From Pusillimonas sp. T7-7 (GTDB taxonomy: Bacteria; Pseudomonadota; Gammaproteobacteria; Burkholderiales; Burkholderiaceae_B), in NCBI RefSeq assembly GCF_000209655.1, contig NC_015458.1, positions 2,170,001 to 2,234,000 on the forward strand: a stretch of 64,000 nucleotides of DNA, in the 5' to 3' direction. Under the pieces are notes generated by a model. That model saw only the letters and a list, made by a program, of their open reading frames with translations, had not been told where the DNA came from and ran no database searches. Made by a program: the position numbers and the translations under genes. This document shows positions 18,817 through 28,730 of this stretch, one piece after another; position 1 is the stretch's first letter; every line of letters starts with the position of its first letter.

Positions 18817-19551
18817 ATGGCCATTTCACGTTTTTACTGTGCTACGCCGCTATTGCCCAATACCAGCATTGAGTTACCAGCGGCACTTGCCCATCACGCT
18901 GTGCGTGTATTACGCCTGAAAACCGGCTCCGACATTATTCTTTTCGATGGCCAGGGCGGTCAGTACACGGCGACCCTGGAAATAACCGGAAAGCAAGCCC
19001 ATGCCCGCTTGGGCGGGTACGAGCCTGTTGAAGCGGAACTGACCGGACACATCACCTTGGTCCAAGGCATTCCTTCGGGCGACAAGATGGACTGGGTCGT
19101 TGAAAAGGCTGTGGAATTGGGCGCCTCCCGTATCGTACCTCTGGCCGCACAACGCAGCGTGCTGCAACTTTCAGGTGAACGACTGCGCAAGCGTCTGGAC
19201 CACTGGCGCCGAATTTCGCAGGCTGCCAGCGAACAATGCGGACGCAACCGCATCATGGAAGTCGCATCGCCGCTGACCCTGCAGCAATATATCGCCGCTT
19301 CCGATGCCGACCCCGCGTCCATTCTTTTCTGCCATCCCGGCAGTAGCCGCAAGCTGGCTCAGGCAGCGCTGGAGGCCGGCAACTCGCTGACGCTCGTGGT
19401 TGGGCCTGAAGGAGGCTGGTCAGACGAAGAGCTTGCGCTGATGGCAAAACACCAGCTGACACCCGTAGGATTTGGCGCCCGGGTACTGCGCACTGAAACC
19501 GCCGGCCTTGCGCTGATTGCCGCGGTCAGCACCCTGCGCGGCTGGAACTGA
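18817..19551 (+). CDS. rsmE: 16S rRNA (uracil1498-N3)-methyltransferase
   Basis: SPOUT-class methyltransferase acting on the 30S subunit. I use the Met at 18817 (MAISRFYC, 244 residues), which fits the family; a Met at 18808 and a GTG at 18766 are upstream alternatives. A PUA-like N-terminal domain (HHAVRVLRLKTGSDIILFDGQGG region) is followed by the knotted domain with VQGIPSGDKMDWVVEKAVELG, SEQCGRNR, LVVGPEGGWSDEE and the knot segment GARVLRTETAGLALIAAVS. It is divergent from tkt and convergent with the barstar-like gene. Confidence 0.95.
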   Translation: MAISRFYCATPLLPNTSIELPAALAHHAVRVLRLKTGSDIILFDGQGGQYTATLEITGKQAHARLGGYEPVEAELTGHITLVQGIPSGDKMDWVVEKAVELGASRIVPLAAQRSVLQLSGERLRKRLDHWRRISQAASEQCGRNRIMEVASPLTLQQYIAASDADPASILFCHPGSSRKLAQAALEAGNSLTLVVGPEGGWSDEELALMAKHQLTPVGFGARVLRTETAGLALIAAVSTLRGWN

Positions 19552-19571
19552 GTTTTTGCCCGCCTGCATCA

Positions 19572-20039
19572 TCAGGCTTCGGCTCCACCAGAATAAGGCG
19601 TAGGCTCTACCCCGGGTTCAGGGTCGGGATGCTTGCCAGCATGCACAACCGCATACGCCAAGCAACGTTCGTTGTTGGCGGCAAACTCTACAGCATCGTC
19701 GCACACCTGCAAAATGGCCTTGGAGTCTTCGGTCAGAGCGGGATCACCCGAGTGCAGATTATGAAACCACAGGAAAAGCCCCTGCTTGTGATCCAGGACA
19801 GTGTCGCACAGGCAATCGTACAGGGCATCGAGATTGCCGCCAAAATATTCCGGAAAATCAACCGCCTTGACCACCGCGCGCAAAACCGCAGACCGGCTTC
19901 TGGCCCGGTCGCAGTCGACCACAAAAGCAGTCATGCCCGCCTGGCGTGCAGTATTCACAGCTTCTTCCCGAGAGGCGGCAGGCAAATCGATCAAACCGCC
20001 TTTTCGCAACTTCTTCTGCAATGACTGCGCTTGGCTCAT
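19572..20039 (-). CDS. barstar-family (barnase-inhibitor-like) protein
   Basis: A 155-residue protein with a barstar-like domain at about residues 35-125: AFVVDCDRARSRSAVLRAVVKAVDFPEYFGGNLDALYDCLCD, the typical Tyr-Phe-Gly-x-Asn-x-Asp-Ala-Leu core, then WFHNLHSGDP. Compared with classical barstar (about 90 residues) it has an N-terminal extension with basic residues and a Pro/Gly/Glu-rich tail. Family members bind RNases, but no barnase gene is adjacent. Its ATG overlaps the patatin stop as ATGA (20036-20039), so it is translationally coupled to the phospholipase gene. Binding partner unknown. Confidence 0.8.
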   Translation of the reverse strand: MSQAQSLQKKLRKGGLIDLPAASREEAVNTARQAGMTAFVVDCDRARSRSAVLRAVVKAVDFPEYFGGNLDALYDCLCDTVLDHKQGLFLWFHNLHSGDPALTEDSKAILQVCDDAVEFAANNERCLAYAVVHAGKHPDPEPGVEPTPYSGGAEA

Positions 20040-21238
20040 TCTGGCGTCTCCTTGAAAAACGCTTTCACTTCGTCAACACGGCTCAGACTGTCGGCTCGCC
20101 CAAGACGGATGAGTTCCTGTGTATAGCTGGCCTCGAACAACAAATACGAGATCAGCGCACCGCCTGTCGTAGCTCTGGAAGCCGACGATACACCAAGGAC
20201 GCGAAAAAGGGTACGTGCAGCGCGAGGAAGTTGTTCCAGATGTGCCATGGCCAGATCGTCCAGCGAGCTGCTGGGCGTGACGACAAAACTGCGGACAGGC
20301 CGTAAAGACAAGCTGTTGGCACGTTCTTCGGGCAGCAGCGCAAGCAGTTCATTGATGCGTTGCATCCTTTCCACATCCATGGACAGACTGTCCAGAAAAA
20401 TATTGGAAAGGGCATGGCCGCCAATCTGGGCCAGGGTGGGGTATTTGGGCTTGAGCCCTTTCTCTTCCGGGTGCGTGTCGTCCTTGTAACCCGTCCCTAT
20501 CACGACGATTTTTTCTGCCCCCAGATGAATGGCCGGGCTCATGGGGGCCAATTGCCGCATGGAGCCATCGCCGCACCACTGCGTCTGGCCGCGTATCAGC
20601 ATGGCCTGGGCAGGAAAGATGAAGGGGATGGCGCTGGATGCGAGCAAATGATCAATACCTATTGCACAAGGCACAGCCTGACGCAGCGAGCGCTGCCAGG
20701 GTTTGATGACGCCATGCGACTGATAAAACGTCAAATGCTCGCCGGTGGTATAGGCGGTGGCCGTAATGGCCAGGGCATGCAGCACGCCACTGCCCAGGTT
20801 GGCCTGCAGGAGGTCAAAATCCAGGGTATTGGACAACAGGGCCCCCAGAGGCGTGTTGTCGAGCAGGGAACGCGGCTGCCGGTTACGCAGGTCGGGCAAT
20901 AGCCAGCCCAATGCCATCATGGCAAACCAGCGCAAACCCGTGCGCAGCAAACCGGCCGCATCGGCATGATAGACATCGCCGGTATGCAGATTTCCCCATA
21001 GCTTCTGCAATCTGTCCACGGCAAGGTGAGGATCATTGGCACGGCATCCCATTGCCGCCGCATTGATGGCGCCCGCCGACGAGCCGCAGATAATATCGAA
21101 AGGATTGACGAAATCGGCTGAACGATCGGGATCCAGTATTTCAAGTATGCCTGCCAGAGCCCCCACCTGATAGGCGGCACGCGCCCCGCCACCGGTCAGA
21201 ACCAGACCTATGGGTTCGCGCTTTGCTGCCTCAGGCAT
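20036..21238 (-). CDS. patatin-like phospholipase
   Basis: Predicted lipid acyl hydrolase of 400 residues from the Met at 21238; a Met at 21256 is an alternative. The patatin catalytic features are complete: glycine-rich oxyanion loop VLTGGGARAAYQVG (residues 13-26), nucleophile elbow CGSSAG with Ser54, and the catalytic Asp224 in WCGDGSMRQLAP. The C-terminal third (about 290-400) has no recognised signature. No signal peptide is evident. Its start overlaps the end of maeB and its stop overlaps the barstar-like gene, giving a maeB-patatin-barstar operon. Confidence 0.88.
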   Translation of the reverse strand: MPEAAKREPIGLVLTGGGARAAYQVGALAGILEILDPDRSADFVNPFDIICGSSAGAINAAAMGCRANDPHLAVDRLQKLWGNLHTGDVYHADAAGLLRTGLRWFAMMALGWLLPDLRNRQPRSLLDNTPLGALLSNTLDFDLLQANLGSGVLHALAITATAYTTGEHLTFYQSHGVIKPWQRSLRQAVPCAIGIDHLLASSAIPFIFPAQAMLIRGQTQWCGDGSMRQLAPMSPAIHLGAEKIVVIGTGYKDDTHPEEKGLKPKYPTLAQIGGHALSNIFLDSLSMDVERMQRINELLALLPEERANSLSLRPVRSFVVTPSSSLDDLAMAHLEQLPRAARTLFRVLGVSSASRATTGGALISYLLFEASYTQELIRLGRADSLSRVDEVKAFFKETPE

Positions 21239-23525
21239 GGCGCGGCATATTGGCATCCAGCACCGTCAACGCCGCCATATTCACAATGCGGCGTACGGTG
21301 GAGCTGGAGGTCAGGATATGCACGGGCGCGTTCGCACCCAGTAAAAAAGGGCCCACAGCCACATTCCCGCCAGCGGCGGTCTTGAGCAGGTTGTAAGCAA
21401 TATTGCCTGCATCCACATTGGGACAGATCAACAAATTGGCTTCTCCTTGCAGCGTGGTCGAGGGCAGTATGCGCCGACGCAATGCTTCATCGAGCGCGCA
21501 ATCACCATGCATTTCACCATCGATTTCAAGCCCAGGCTCGCGCTCACGAATCAAGGCCAGTGCCTGCTGCATTTTCGCGCCCGACTGTGAGCTGCCCGAG
21601 CCGAAGTTCGAGCGCGACAGCAAGGCTGCCTTGGGCTCCATGTTCAGGCGCCGCATTTCCGCAGCGGCAGCAAGAGTGATCTCGGCGAGCTGCTCGGCAT
21701 CGGGGTTATCGTTGACATGTGTATCGGCCAGCGCAACGACCCGCTCTGCCAACAGCAAAATATTCATGGCCGCATAGGTTTTCGCCCCCGGCGCTTTTCC
21801 CAGCACCTGATCAATAAACTGCAGGTGATTGGCATAAGCCCCCACCGTACCGCAAATCATGCCATCGGCGTCACCCAAGTGCACCATCATGGCGCCTATC
21901 AGGGTCAAGCGGCGACGCATTTCAACACGGGCCATTTCCTTACTGATGCCTTGACGGCACATAAGTTCCCAATAAGTGGTCCAGTAGCGGTGAAAACGTT
22001 CATCGTAATCAGGGTTGGTCACCTCGACATCCTGATCCAGCTTAAGGCGCAAACCGAACTTCTGGATGCGATCGGCCAGTACGGCAGGCCGGCCCACCAG
22101 TATCGGTTTGGCGAGCTTTTCATCCACAACAATCTGCACAGCCCGCAGCACGCGCTCGTCTTCGCCTTCCGTAAAGACGATGCGCGCCTTGCCACCATCG
22201 CGCACCATCTGTCTGGCGGCGGAAAACAAGGGCTTCATGAACGACCCCGAACGGTACACAAACTGCTGCAGCTGTTCGGCGTAGCTTTCCATGTCGGCCA
22301 ACGGGCGGGTAGCAACGCCATCCTCGATGGCAGCCGCGGCAACCGCCACGCCAATGCGTACGATCAGGCGCGGATCAAAAGGCTTGGGAATAAAGTATTC
22401 AGGTCCAAAGGCCACGCCATAGGTGCCGTATGCAGCCGCCACGACATCGTTCTGCTCTTCTCGCGCCAGCTTGCAGATGGCCATGACAGCCGCTTTTTCC
22501 ATGCCTCGGGTAATCGTGGTGGCGCCCACATCGAGCGCGCCCCGGAAAATATAGGGAAAGCACAGCACATTGTTGACCTGATTCGGGTAATCTGAGCGCC
22601 CTGTGGCCATAACGATGTCATCGCGCACCGCATGTGCGTGCTCCGGAAGAATTTCAGGACTGGGGTTGGCCAGCGCCAGAATCAAAGGCCGGACCGCCAT
22701 CTTGGCCACCATATCGGGCTTGAGCACGCCTCCGGCCGACAAACCCAGGAATACATCGGCGCCATCAATGATTTCGCCCAGCGTGCGCGCATCAGTCTCC
22801 TGGGCAAAGCGTGCCTTGTCGGGGTCCATCAGTACCGTACGCCCCTTATAAACAACCCCCTCGATGTCGGACACCCAGATGTTTTCCAGCGGCAGGCCCA
22901 AATCTACGATGAGATCCAGACAGGCCAGCGCGGCCGCACCCGCGCCCGACACCACCACCTTGACGCTCTTGATGTCTTTGCCGACAACTTCCAACCCGTT
23001 GATGAAGGCGGACGAAACGCAGATGGCCGTACCATGCTGATCATCGTGAAAGACCGGGATATTCATGCGTTCGCGCAGCTTGCGCTCCACCGTAAAGCAC
23101 TCCGGCGCCTTGATGTCTTCCAGGTTGATGCCGCCAAATGTAGGCTCAAGCCCGGCGATGATGTCGACCAGCTTGTCCGGATCGGTTTCGTTGATTTCTA
23201 TGTCGAACACATCGATGCCGGCAAACTTCTTGAACAGTACCGCCTTGCCCTCCATGACGGGCTTGGAGGCCAGGGGCCCAATATTGCCCAGGCCCAGCAC
23301 CGCCGTGCCGTTGGTGATCACACCCACCAGATTCCCGCGTCCGGTGAACCGGAAGGCATTCATGGGATCGCTGACGATCTCTTCGCAAGCTGCTGCCACC
23401 CCCGGGGAATAAGCCAGCGCCAGATCGCGCTGATTGGACAGCTGTTTGGTTGGCGTCACCGAGATTTTCCCGGGGCGGCCGTGCTCGTGATATTCCAAAG
23501 CAGCCTTGCGTAGCGATTCTTCCAT
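21231..23525 (-). CDS. maeB: malic enzyme with C-terminal phosphotransacetylase-like domain, copy 1
   Basis: Oxidative decarboxylation of malate to pyruvate with NAD(P). The 764 residues have the malic-enzyme part (about 1-430; [41 protein letters not shown] crossing the catalytic core, [16 protein letters not shown] nucleotide fold, [16 protein letters not shown]) and a PTA-like domain (about 435-764; [16 protein letters not shown]) thought to be regulatory. It heads the operon with the patatin and barstar genes. A paralogue is at 52432-54714; the two share long DNA-identical blocks. No clear ribosome-binding site precedes the ATG. Confidence 0.94.
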   Translation of the reverse strand: MEESLRKAALEYHEHGRPGKISVTPTKQLSNQRDLALAYSPGVAAACEEIVSDPMNAFRFTGRGNLVGVITNGTAVLGLGNIGPLASKPVMEGKAVLFKKFAGIDVFDIEINETDPDKLVDIIAGLEPTFGGINLEDIKAPECFTVERKLRERMNIPVFHDDQHGTAICVSSAFINGLEVVGKDIKSVKVVVSGAGAAALACLDLIVDLGLPLENIWVSDIEGVVYKGRTVLMDPDKARFAQETDARTLGEIIDGADVFLGLSAGGVLKPDMVAKMAVRPLILALANPSPEILPEHAHAVRDDIVMATGRSDYPNQVNNVLCFPYIFRGALDVGATTITRGMEKAAVMAICKLAREEQNDVVAAAYGTYGVAFGPEYFIPKPFDPRLIVRIGVAVAAAAIEDGVATRPLADMESYAEQLQQFVYRSGSFMKPLFSAARQMVRDGGKARIVFTEGEDERVLRAVQIVVDEKLAKPILVGRPAVLADRIQKFGLRLKLDQDVEVTNPDYDERFHRYWTTYWELMCRQGISKEMARVEMRRRLTLIGAMMVHLGDADGMICGTVGAYANHLQFIDQVLGKAPGAKTYAAMNILLLAERVVALADTHVNDNPDAEQLAEITLAAAAEMRRLNMEPKAALLSRSNFGSGSSQSGAKMQQALALIREREPGLEIDGEMHGDCALDEALRRRILPSTTLQGEANLLICPNVDAGNIAYNLLKTAAGGNVAVGPFLLGANAPVHILTSSSTVRRIVNMAALTVLDANMPRHA

Positions 23526-23610
23526 GATTATTTATGCCGTGAAGAGTTAGAGAAACACATTTTATATGTCTTGCCGTGCCTTAAGGCATAAACAGAATGC
23601 ACGTCACGGC

Positions 23611-24537
23611 CTAAAGATTTTGACCTGGATAAGGAAGGCGTTCGCTCTCGTCGAACAGATGCTTGACGCGCGTATCCAGGTCACCAGCCTGTACCGATAG
23701 TTCAGCGCTCTCTGCCCGTTCCGGGGTATAGCGTTCAGCGAATGGAAGCTCCGCCTGGGGCTGAGCCAACTGTTCATCAAGCACCACCCACTCAACCCAG
23801 CCCAGATCACCGCCGTGACCCAGCAGCAAATGGGCCAGATTCACCGTGTGCCCGGTTGCCGGCAACAAGGCATCCAGCCGATAGCGTGCCGGCCAGCGGC
23901 GCTCTGCGCGGCAAGCTTGAGCTTCGGCGCTGGTCGCCACCTGAAACAGCGAGGAAACCAGTTTTTGCAGATGCGCCCCTTCAAGAGGTTTCTTGTTTTG
24001 CTCGCCAAAAGGTCCCAGGCTGGCCAGGGTGCCGTCAGCCAGCAGCACCGAAGCATGCACCAGGCCTGAATACCCTGTTGCGCCGGTATCCCAGTCGCAC
24101 AAGCGACGATCAGCCAGCCAGGCCGCCACCGTAATATGGCAAGGCAGATCGGCAAACTGGCTGAAACCGGCTGCCTCCAGCTCGCCCAGCAGGCAGCCCG
24201 GCTGCACAAACCATTTCGTGCTGCCTGCTTCCAGCCTTTGGCACATGCTCATATCGCGCCCCGGATCCACCCACAAAACATGCTGCTCGTCCAGCCGGGC
24301 TGAGTGAGGCACACCGTCCAGCGCCAACAATACGCCATGTTCGGCGCAAAGCGCGCGGGCCTTGTGAACGTCAGAAGCCTGTTTAGGCACCAATCGCGCA
24401 CTGCCTATGGCCTCGTGTCCATCAAACTCGTAAAAATTGCCGTCGACCGCATTGCGTAAACGCTGGCAAAAGGCCTTCCAAGGACTCTGAGCCGTGCGCC
24501 GGCCGGTCAGAAATGCCCTCCGGGAAGTAGACTGCAT
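23611..24537 (-). CDS. putative Tat-exported FAD-binding (PCMH/GlcE-like) protein
   Basis: A 308-residue protein from the Met at 24537, which has AAGGA seven bases upstream. The N-terminus MQSTSRRAFLTGRRTAQSP resembles a twin-arginine motif, but the hydrophobic stretch expected after it is weak, so export is uncertain. Residues about 35-170 look like a PCMH-type FAD-binding fold: VLWVDPGRDM, WFVQPGCLLGELEAAGF, then HITVAAWLADRR and GLVHASVLLADGTLASLGPFG, reminiscent of glycolate oxidase subunit GlcE. The glycine-rich FAD motif is poorly kept, and the C-terminal half has no signature I recognise. It is divergent from the aminotransferase gene. Confidence 0.6.
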   Translation of the reverse strand: MQSTSRRAFLTGRRTAQSPWKAFCQRLRNAVDGNFYEFDGHEAIGSARLVPKQASDVHKARALCAEHGVLLALDGVPHSARLDEQHVLWVDPGRDMSMCQRLEAGSTKWFVQPGCLLGELEAAGFSQFADLPCHITVAAWLADRRLCDWDTGATGYSGLVHASVLLADGTLASLGPFGEQNKKPLEGAHLQKLVSSLFQVATSAEAQACRAERRWPARYRLDALLPATGHTVNLAHLLLGHGGDLGWVEWVVLDEQLAQPQAELPFAERYTPERAESAELSVQAGDLDTRVKHLFDESERLPYPGQNL

Positions 24538-24619
24538 AGATGCTTCCTTACTGATTCGTTTCAAAACACTCCGGCGATGCAACGATTACAATCCTGCTTT
24601 TGCCTGAGATTCTTGCCTT

Positions 24620-25777
24620 ATGCCCCGCCTAGCCAAGCGTACTGAACATGTGATGCCATTCTACGCTGTGGAATTATTCAAACAGGCCAGTGCGCTGCAT
24701 GCACAAGGCCATGACATCATCAGCCTGGGAATAGGCGAACCTGATTTTACGGCTCCGCCACAAGTTGTCGAGACCATGCACCGGGCTGCACAGGCAGGCC
24801 TGAGCGGCTATACCCCGCCGGCAGGCATTTCTCCGTTGCGTGCTGCCATTGCTGACTATTACCAGCAACAGTTCGGCGCGACCGTCGATCCGTCTCGCGT
24901 CATTGTCACGTCGGGCGCCTCGGGCGCCCTGCTGCTGGCCAGCATGGCCTTGATCAATCCGGGCGATGAAATCCTCATGCCGGACCCGTCCTACCCGGCC
25001 AATCAAAACTTCATCACCGGCGCCGGCGGCATACCCCGTCTTATCCCTTGCTCACCCGAGGAGCGCTTCCAGCTCAGCGCTGCAACAGTGCGCGAGCACT
25101 GGGGGCCAAACACACGTGGCGTGCTGATCGCCTCGCCCAGCAATCCTACTGGCACCACCATCGCCCGCGAAGACCTCAAACAGCTTATCGCCGAGGTCAA
25201 ACGGCACGACGGTTTCGTGATCATGGACGAGATTTACCTGGGGCTTTATTACGATGGCGTTCCACAAAGCGCGCTGACGCTTGACGACAACCTGGTCATC
25301 ATCAACAGTTTCTCCAAGTATTTTCACATGACCGGCTGGCGCCTGGGCTGGCTGATCGTCCCGCCTCATATGGTGAACGCCATCGAGAAGCTGGCCGCCA
25401 GCCTGGCCATTTGTGCACCGTCCCTGGCCCAGCATGCCGCCCTGACCTGCTTCGATCCAGAGGTCATGCAAATTTACGAAAAGCGACGGCTGTCGTTCAA
25501 GCAAAGACGCGATTACCTGTTGCCTGAGTTCAAGCGGCTGGGCCTGCATGTGCCTGTGGCGCCGGATGGGGCTTTTTATATTTATGCCGATATCCGGCAG
25601 CATAGCCAGGACAGCGATGACTTTTCTCATCGCCTCTTATATGAAGCAGGCGTGGCCGCAGTCCCCGGCCGCGACTTTGGGCCGGCACATGCAAGCTATT
25701 CGATGCGGTTTTCATATGCGACGGGGCTGGATCGTCTGCAGGAGGCAGTGGGGAGGATTGAGCGGTTTTTGGGCTAA
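24620..25777 (+). CDS. pyridoxal-phosphate-dependent aminotransferase, class I/II
   Basis: A 385-residue fold-type I aminotransferase of the aspartate/alanine aminotransferase group. Seen: IISLGIGEPDFTAP near the N-terminus, VTSGASGALLLA, the SPSNPTGTTI segment, DEIYLGLYYDG and the PLP-binding Lys233 in NSFSKYFHMTGWRLGWLI, with Arg368-type MRFSYATGLDRL near the end for the substrate carboxylate. ATG 24620 fits the family start. It is monocistronic by context. The amino donor and acceptor cannot be assigned. Confidence 0.9.
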   Translation: MPRLAKRTEHVMPFYAVELFKQASALHAQGHDIISLGIGEPDFTAPPQVVETMHRAAQAGLSGYTPPAGISPLRAAIADYYQQQFGATVDPSRVIVTSGASGALLLASMALINPGDEILMPDPSYPANQNFITGAGGIPRLIPCSPEERFQLSAATVREHWGPNTRGVLIASPSNPTGTTIAREDLKQLIAEVKRHDGFVIMDEIYLGLYYDGVPQSALTLDDNLVIINSFSKYFHMTGWRLGWLIVPPHMVNAIEKLAASLAICAPSLAQHAALTCFDPEVMQIYEKRRLSFKQRRDYLLPEFKRLGLHVPVAPDGAFYIYADIRQHSQDSDDFSHRLLYEAGVAAVPGRDFGPAHASYSMRFSYATGLDRLQEAVGRIERFLG

Positions 25778-25869
25778 CTGCCCAGATGGTGTCAAGGCAC
25801 CGTGACTGCTTGATTTCGCACGCCAGGCCGCCAATAAACATAATCGGCGCCCAAACACGACACCAATAA

Positions 25870-26754
25870 TTACCGCCCCACAGGAATCCCCGAAGCCAAG
25901 GCAATACGCCGCCTTTCAGCCAATACCTTCGCGCCATAGCCTCCATCGCTAGGCCCTGTAGCGCCCACATAACAAGCCAGGCCGCCCTCGATAGAACGCC
26001 GACGCTTGATGCAGTCATACAAAATCTGCGTTCCAACCCGAATATTGGCTATGGGGTTCAGGGCCGCAATAGGGCCGTCGCTGAACACCTCGAACTTGTC
26101 CTTATGCACTTTGGTCATCACCTGCATCAAACCCTGCGCACCCACATGGCTTTCTGCGTAAGGGTTATAGCGTGACTCAATCGCAATAACCGCCAGCACC
26201 AACTGAGGGTCCAGCTCCTTCTCACGAGCCACAACAAACACCGTATTGACCAGGGCGCCCGCCACGCTATGGGCGATCTTGAACTTCCGCGCCAAATAGC
26301 TGCGCAAAGCCTCAGCTTGCGCAGCAGTAATGCCTTCAACATGACGTCCCTGGACTGAGGCCTGCAAAGCCTTGCTAAAGCTTAATTGCGGAGCTGCCGA
26401 TGGCCGAGTGGCCGACTCGGCACGGCTTTCGGCCTTGGCGTCCTCGGGCGGTAAGGCGCCTTCCTCAAGTTCGCTCTCTGGATTGCTTGCAGGGGAAAAT
26501 GAACCATAGACATCTGCCCCATACGACGCAAACCAGATTTGATTAAGCCCCTGGGCTGGACGCAGGGCAATAAGCAGCGCTTCGTGGACCTGGCGTGCCT
26601 GTTCGCGCAGCGACGGCACGGTTGCTGCGAGCACCACGGTGATCAACACAGCGATGCCCAGATAGATAGCGCATACGTAAATGAACTCGCTAACCTGGCG
26701 CGCCAAGCCCAATATAGAGCGTCCCGCCATGCTATCGGAAGAAATAACCGCCAT
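25870..26754 (-). CDS. membrane-anchored lytic transglycosylase (SLT domain)
   Basis: Cleaves the glycan strands of peptidoglycan. The 294 residues from the Met at 26754 (GGAAGG upstream) have one transmembrane segment at about 23-45, a charged and proline-rich linker (about 85-125), and a C-terminal SLT domain (about 180-285). The catalytic Glu is Glu193 in VIAIESRYNPYAESHVGAQGLMQV, followed by NIRVGTQILYDCI. With the anchor it should act on the periplasmic side. It is divergent from ubiD, with 81 bases between starts. Confidence 0.9.
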   Translation of the reverse strand: MAVISSDSMAGRSILGLARQVSEFIYVCAIYLGIAVLITVVLAATVPSLREQARQVHEALLIALRPAQGLNQIWFASYGADVYGSFSPASNPESELEEGALPPEDAKAESRAESATRPSAAPQLSFSKALQASVQGRHVEGITAAQAEALRSYLARKFKIAHSVAGALVNTVFVVAREKELDPQLVLAVIAIESRYNPYAESHVGAQGLMQVMTKVHKDKFEVFSDGPIAALNPIANIRVGTQILYDCIKRRRSIEGGLACYVGATGPSDGGYGAKVLAERRRIALASGIPVGR

Positions 26755-26835
26755 GCGTCCCTTCCAAATAAAATAAAGACAGTCGATGTTAACCTTCCAC
26801 ATCGACCTCAAATGTAACCTGACTGGCCCAATTCC

Positions 26836-28380
26836 GTGAAATATCGTGACCTAAGAGACTTTATCGCACAACTTGAACGTACGGGTGAGCTGAAACGCGT
26901 GTCGCTTCCTGTGTCGACCGAGCTTGAAATGACCGAGATCAGCGACCGTGTCCTGCGAGCCGGCGGGCCAGCCCTGCTGTTTGAACAAGCCACCCACAAC
27001 GGCGCCGCATCGACCATGCCGGTGCTCACCAATCTATTTGGCACGCCCCAGCGCGTCGCTTGGGGCATGGGCGCCGATAATGTCAGTGCCTTGCGCACAA
27101 CCGGTGAACTGCTGGCTTCGCTACGCGAGCCCGAGCCGCCGCGCGGCCTGCGCAACGCCCTGGCCACGGTATCCATGCTCAAGAACGCTTTGTGGGATAT
27201 GAGCCCCAAAACCGTCAAAAATGCACCCTGCCAGGAAATTGTTCTTGAAGGCGACGACGTCGATCTTAATCAGATTCCTTTGCAGCGCTGCTGGCCTGGC
27301 GATGTGGCGCCATTACTGACATGGGGCCTGGTCATCACTCGGGGGCCGAATGCCAAACGGCAAAATCTGGGCATTTATCGCCAACAGCTGATCGGGCGAA
27401 ACAAGCTGATCATGCGCTGGCTGTCACATCGCGGCGGAGCTCTTGACTTCCGCGACCACGCCCTGGCTCACCCTGGCACTCCCTTTCCAGTTGCGGTCGC
27501 ACTGGGCGCCGACCCGGCGACCATACTGGGTGCAGTCACTCCGGTACCCGACAGCCTGTCTGAATACCAGTTTGCAGGCCTGCTTCGCGGCTCCAGAACA
27601 GAGGTCACCCAGGCCTTGGGCAGTACGCTGTCGGTCCCCGCTTATGCTGAAATCGTGCTTGAAGGGCATTTGCTGCCCTCCTCCGACCCGCGCGCCACCA
27701 AACCAGTCCCGCCGGAAGGCGTGGCTGCCCCCGTCGACGCCAGCTACGAAATGGCACTGGAAGGCCCTTACGGCGACCACACTGGCTATTACAACGAGCA
27801 AGACTGGTTCCCCGTCTTCACGGTCGAGCGCATCACCATGCGCCGCAACCCGATATACCACAGTACTTATACCGGCAAGCCGCCCGACGAACCCGCAGTG
27901 CTGGGCGTAGCGCTGAACGAAGTCTTCGTTCCACTTTTGAAACGCCAGTTGCCTGAAATCGTCGATTTCTACCTGCCGCCAGAAGGCTGCAGCTATCGCC
28001 TGGCGGTGGTTTCAATGCGCAAGCAATACGCGGGTCACGCCAAGCGCGTCATGTTCGGGCTGTGGAGCATTTTGCGGCAATTTATGTACACCAAATTCAT
28101 CGTGGTGGTGGATGACGATATTGACGTACGCGACTGGAAAGAAGTCGTGTGGGCCATGACCACCCGTATGGATCCGGTGCGCGACACGGTTTTGGTGGAA
28201 AACACCCCTATCGATTACCTGGACTTTGCTTCTCCGGTATCGGGCCTGGGCGGCAAGATGGGCCTGGACGCCACCAACAAGTGGCCGGGCGAGAGCACCC
28301 GCGAATGGGGTACCCCTATCGTCATGGACCAGAACATCAAGGCGCGTGTCGACGCCATGTGGAATGAACTGGGCTTATAA
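26836..28380 (+). CDS. ubiD: 4-hydroxy-3-polyprenylbenzoate decarboxylase
   Basis: Prenylated-FMN-dependent decarboxylase in ubiquinone synthesis. The 514 residues begin with GTG at 26836 ([22 protein letters not shown]), the family start. Characteristic segments are NIGIYR-type [17 protein letters not shown], the [11 protein letters not shown] loop, [11 protein letters not shown] and [22 protein letters not shown], and a late [17 protein letters not shown]. The flavin prenyltransferase ubiX is not in the window. Confidence 0.96.
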   Translation: MKYRDLRDFIAQLERTGELKRVSLPVSTELEMTEISDRVLRAGGPALLFEQATHNGAASTMPVLTNLFGTPQRVAWGMGADNVSALRTTGELLASLREPEPPRGLRNALATVSMLKNALWDMSPKTVKNAPCQEIVLEGDDVDLNQIPLQRCWPGDVAPLLTWGLVITRGPNAKRQNLGIYRQQLIGRNKLIMRWLSHRGGALDFRDHALAHPGTPFPVAVALGADPATILGAVTPVPDSLSEYQFAGLLRGSRTEVTQALGSTLSVPAYAEIVLEGHLLPSSDPRATKPVPPEGVAAPVDASYEMALEGPYGDHTGYYNEQDWFPVFTVERITMRRNPIYHSTYTGKPPDEPAVLGVALNEVFVPLLKRQLPEIVDFYLPPEGCSYRLAVVSMRKQYAGHAKRVMFGLWSILRQFMYTKFIVVVDDDIDVRDWKEVVWAMTTRMDPVRDTVLVENTPIDYLDFASPVSGLGGKMGLDATNKWPGESTREWGTPIVMDQNIKARVDAMWNELGL

Positions 28381-28388
28381 CCGCAGAA

Positions 28389-28730
28389 TCAGTCTTGCTT
28401 GCGATTCATGGTTCGCGCCACTTGCCAGCTCAACAGCAAACCGGCCCCTATCCGCCACAAGCGGCGACGCTTGCCTACACCAGACAATAGCGCCGAGACG
28501 CTGGAGGTGAGCAGCGGATAACGGCGTGTCAGGGATATCAATTGAAAGACCCAGTCAGAGGCCGATTTGGACGCAGCACGCGGAAAGAAGCTGCGAAATA
28601 CCGAACGAGGCGTGAGTGAATCGCCCATGTCGCGTATGCCGCGCGCCATGGCCTGCCTTTCAAGGGCGGCACGCGCCCTGACCAGTTCGATCTGCAAAGC
28701 CCGCTCTTTAGCCGTCAAGCCCTGTTTCAT
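28389..28730 (-). CDS. YqjK-like small membrane-associated protein
   Basis: A 113-residue basic protein with no known biochemical activity. It starts with charged helical sequence (KERALQIELVRARAALERQ) and has a hydrophobic stretch near the C-terminus (WRIGAGLLLSWQVA). Identification rests mainly on position: last gene after a DUF883 and a YqjE-like gene, the same order as yqjD-yqjE-yqjK in enterobacteria. Its ATG overlaps the upstream stop by 4 bases (28727-28730), so it is coupled. Confidence 0.6.
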   Translation of the reverse strand: MKQGLTAKERALQIELVRARAALERQAMARGIRDMGDSLTPRSVFRSFFPRAASKSASDWVFQLISLTRRYPLLTSSVSALLSGVGKRRRLWRIGAGLLLSWQVARTMNRKQD

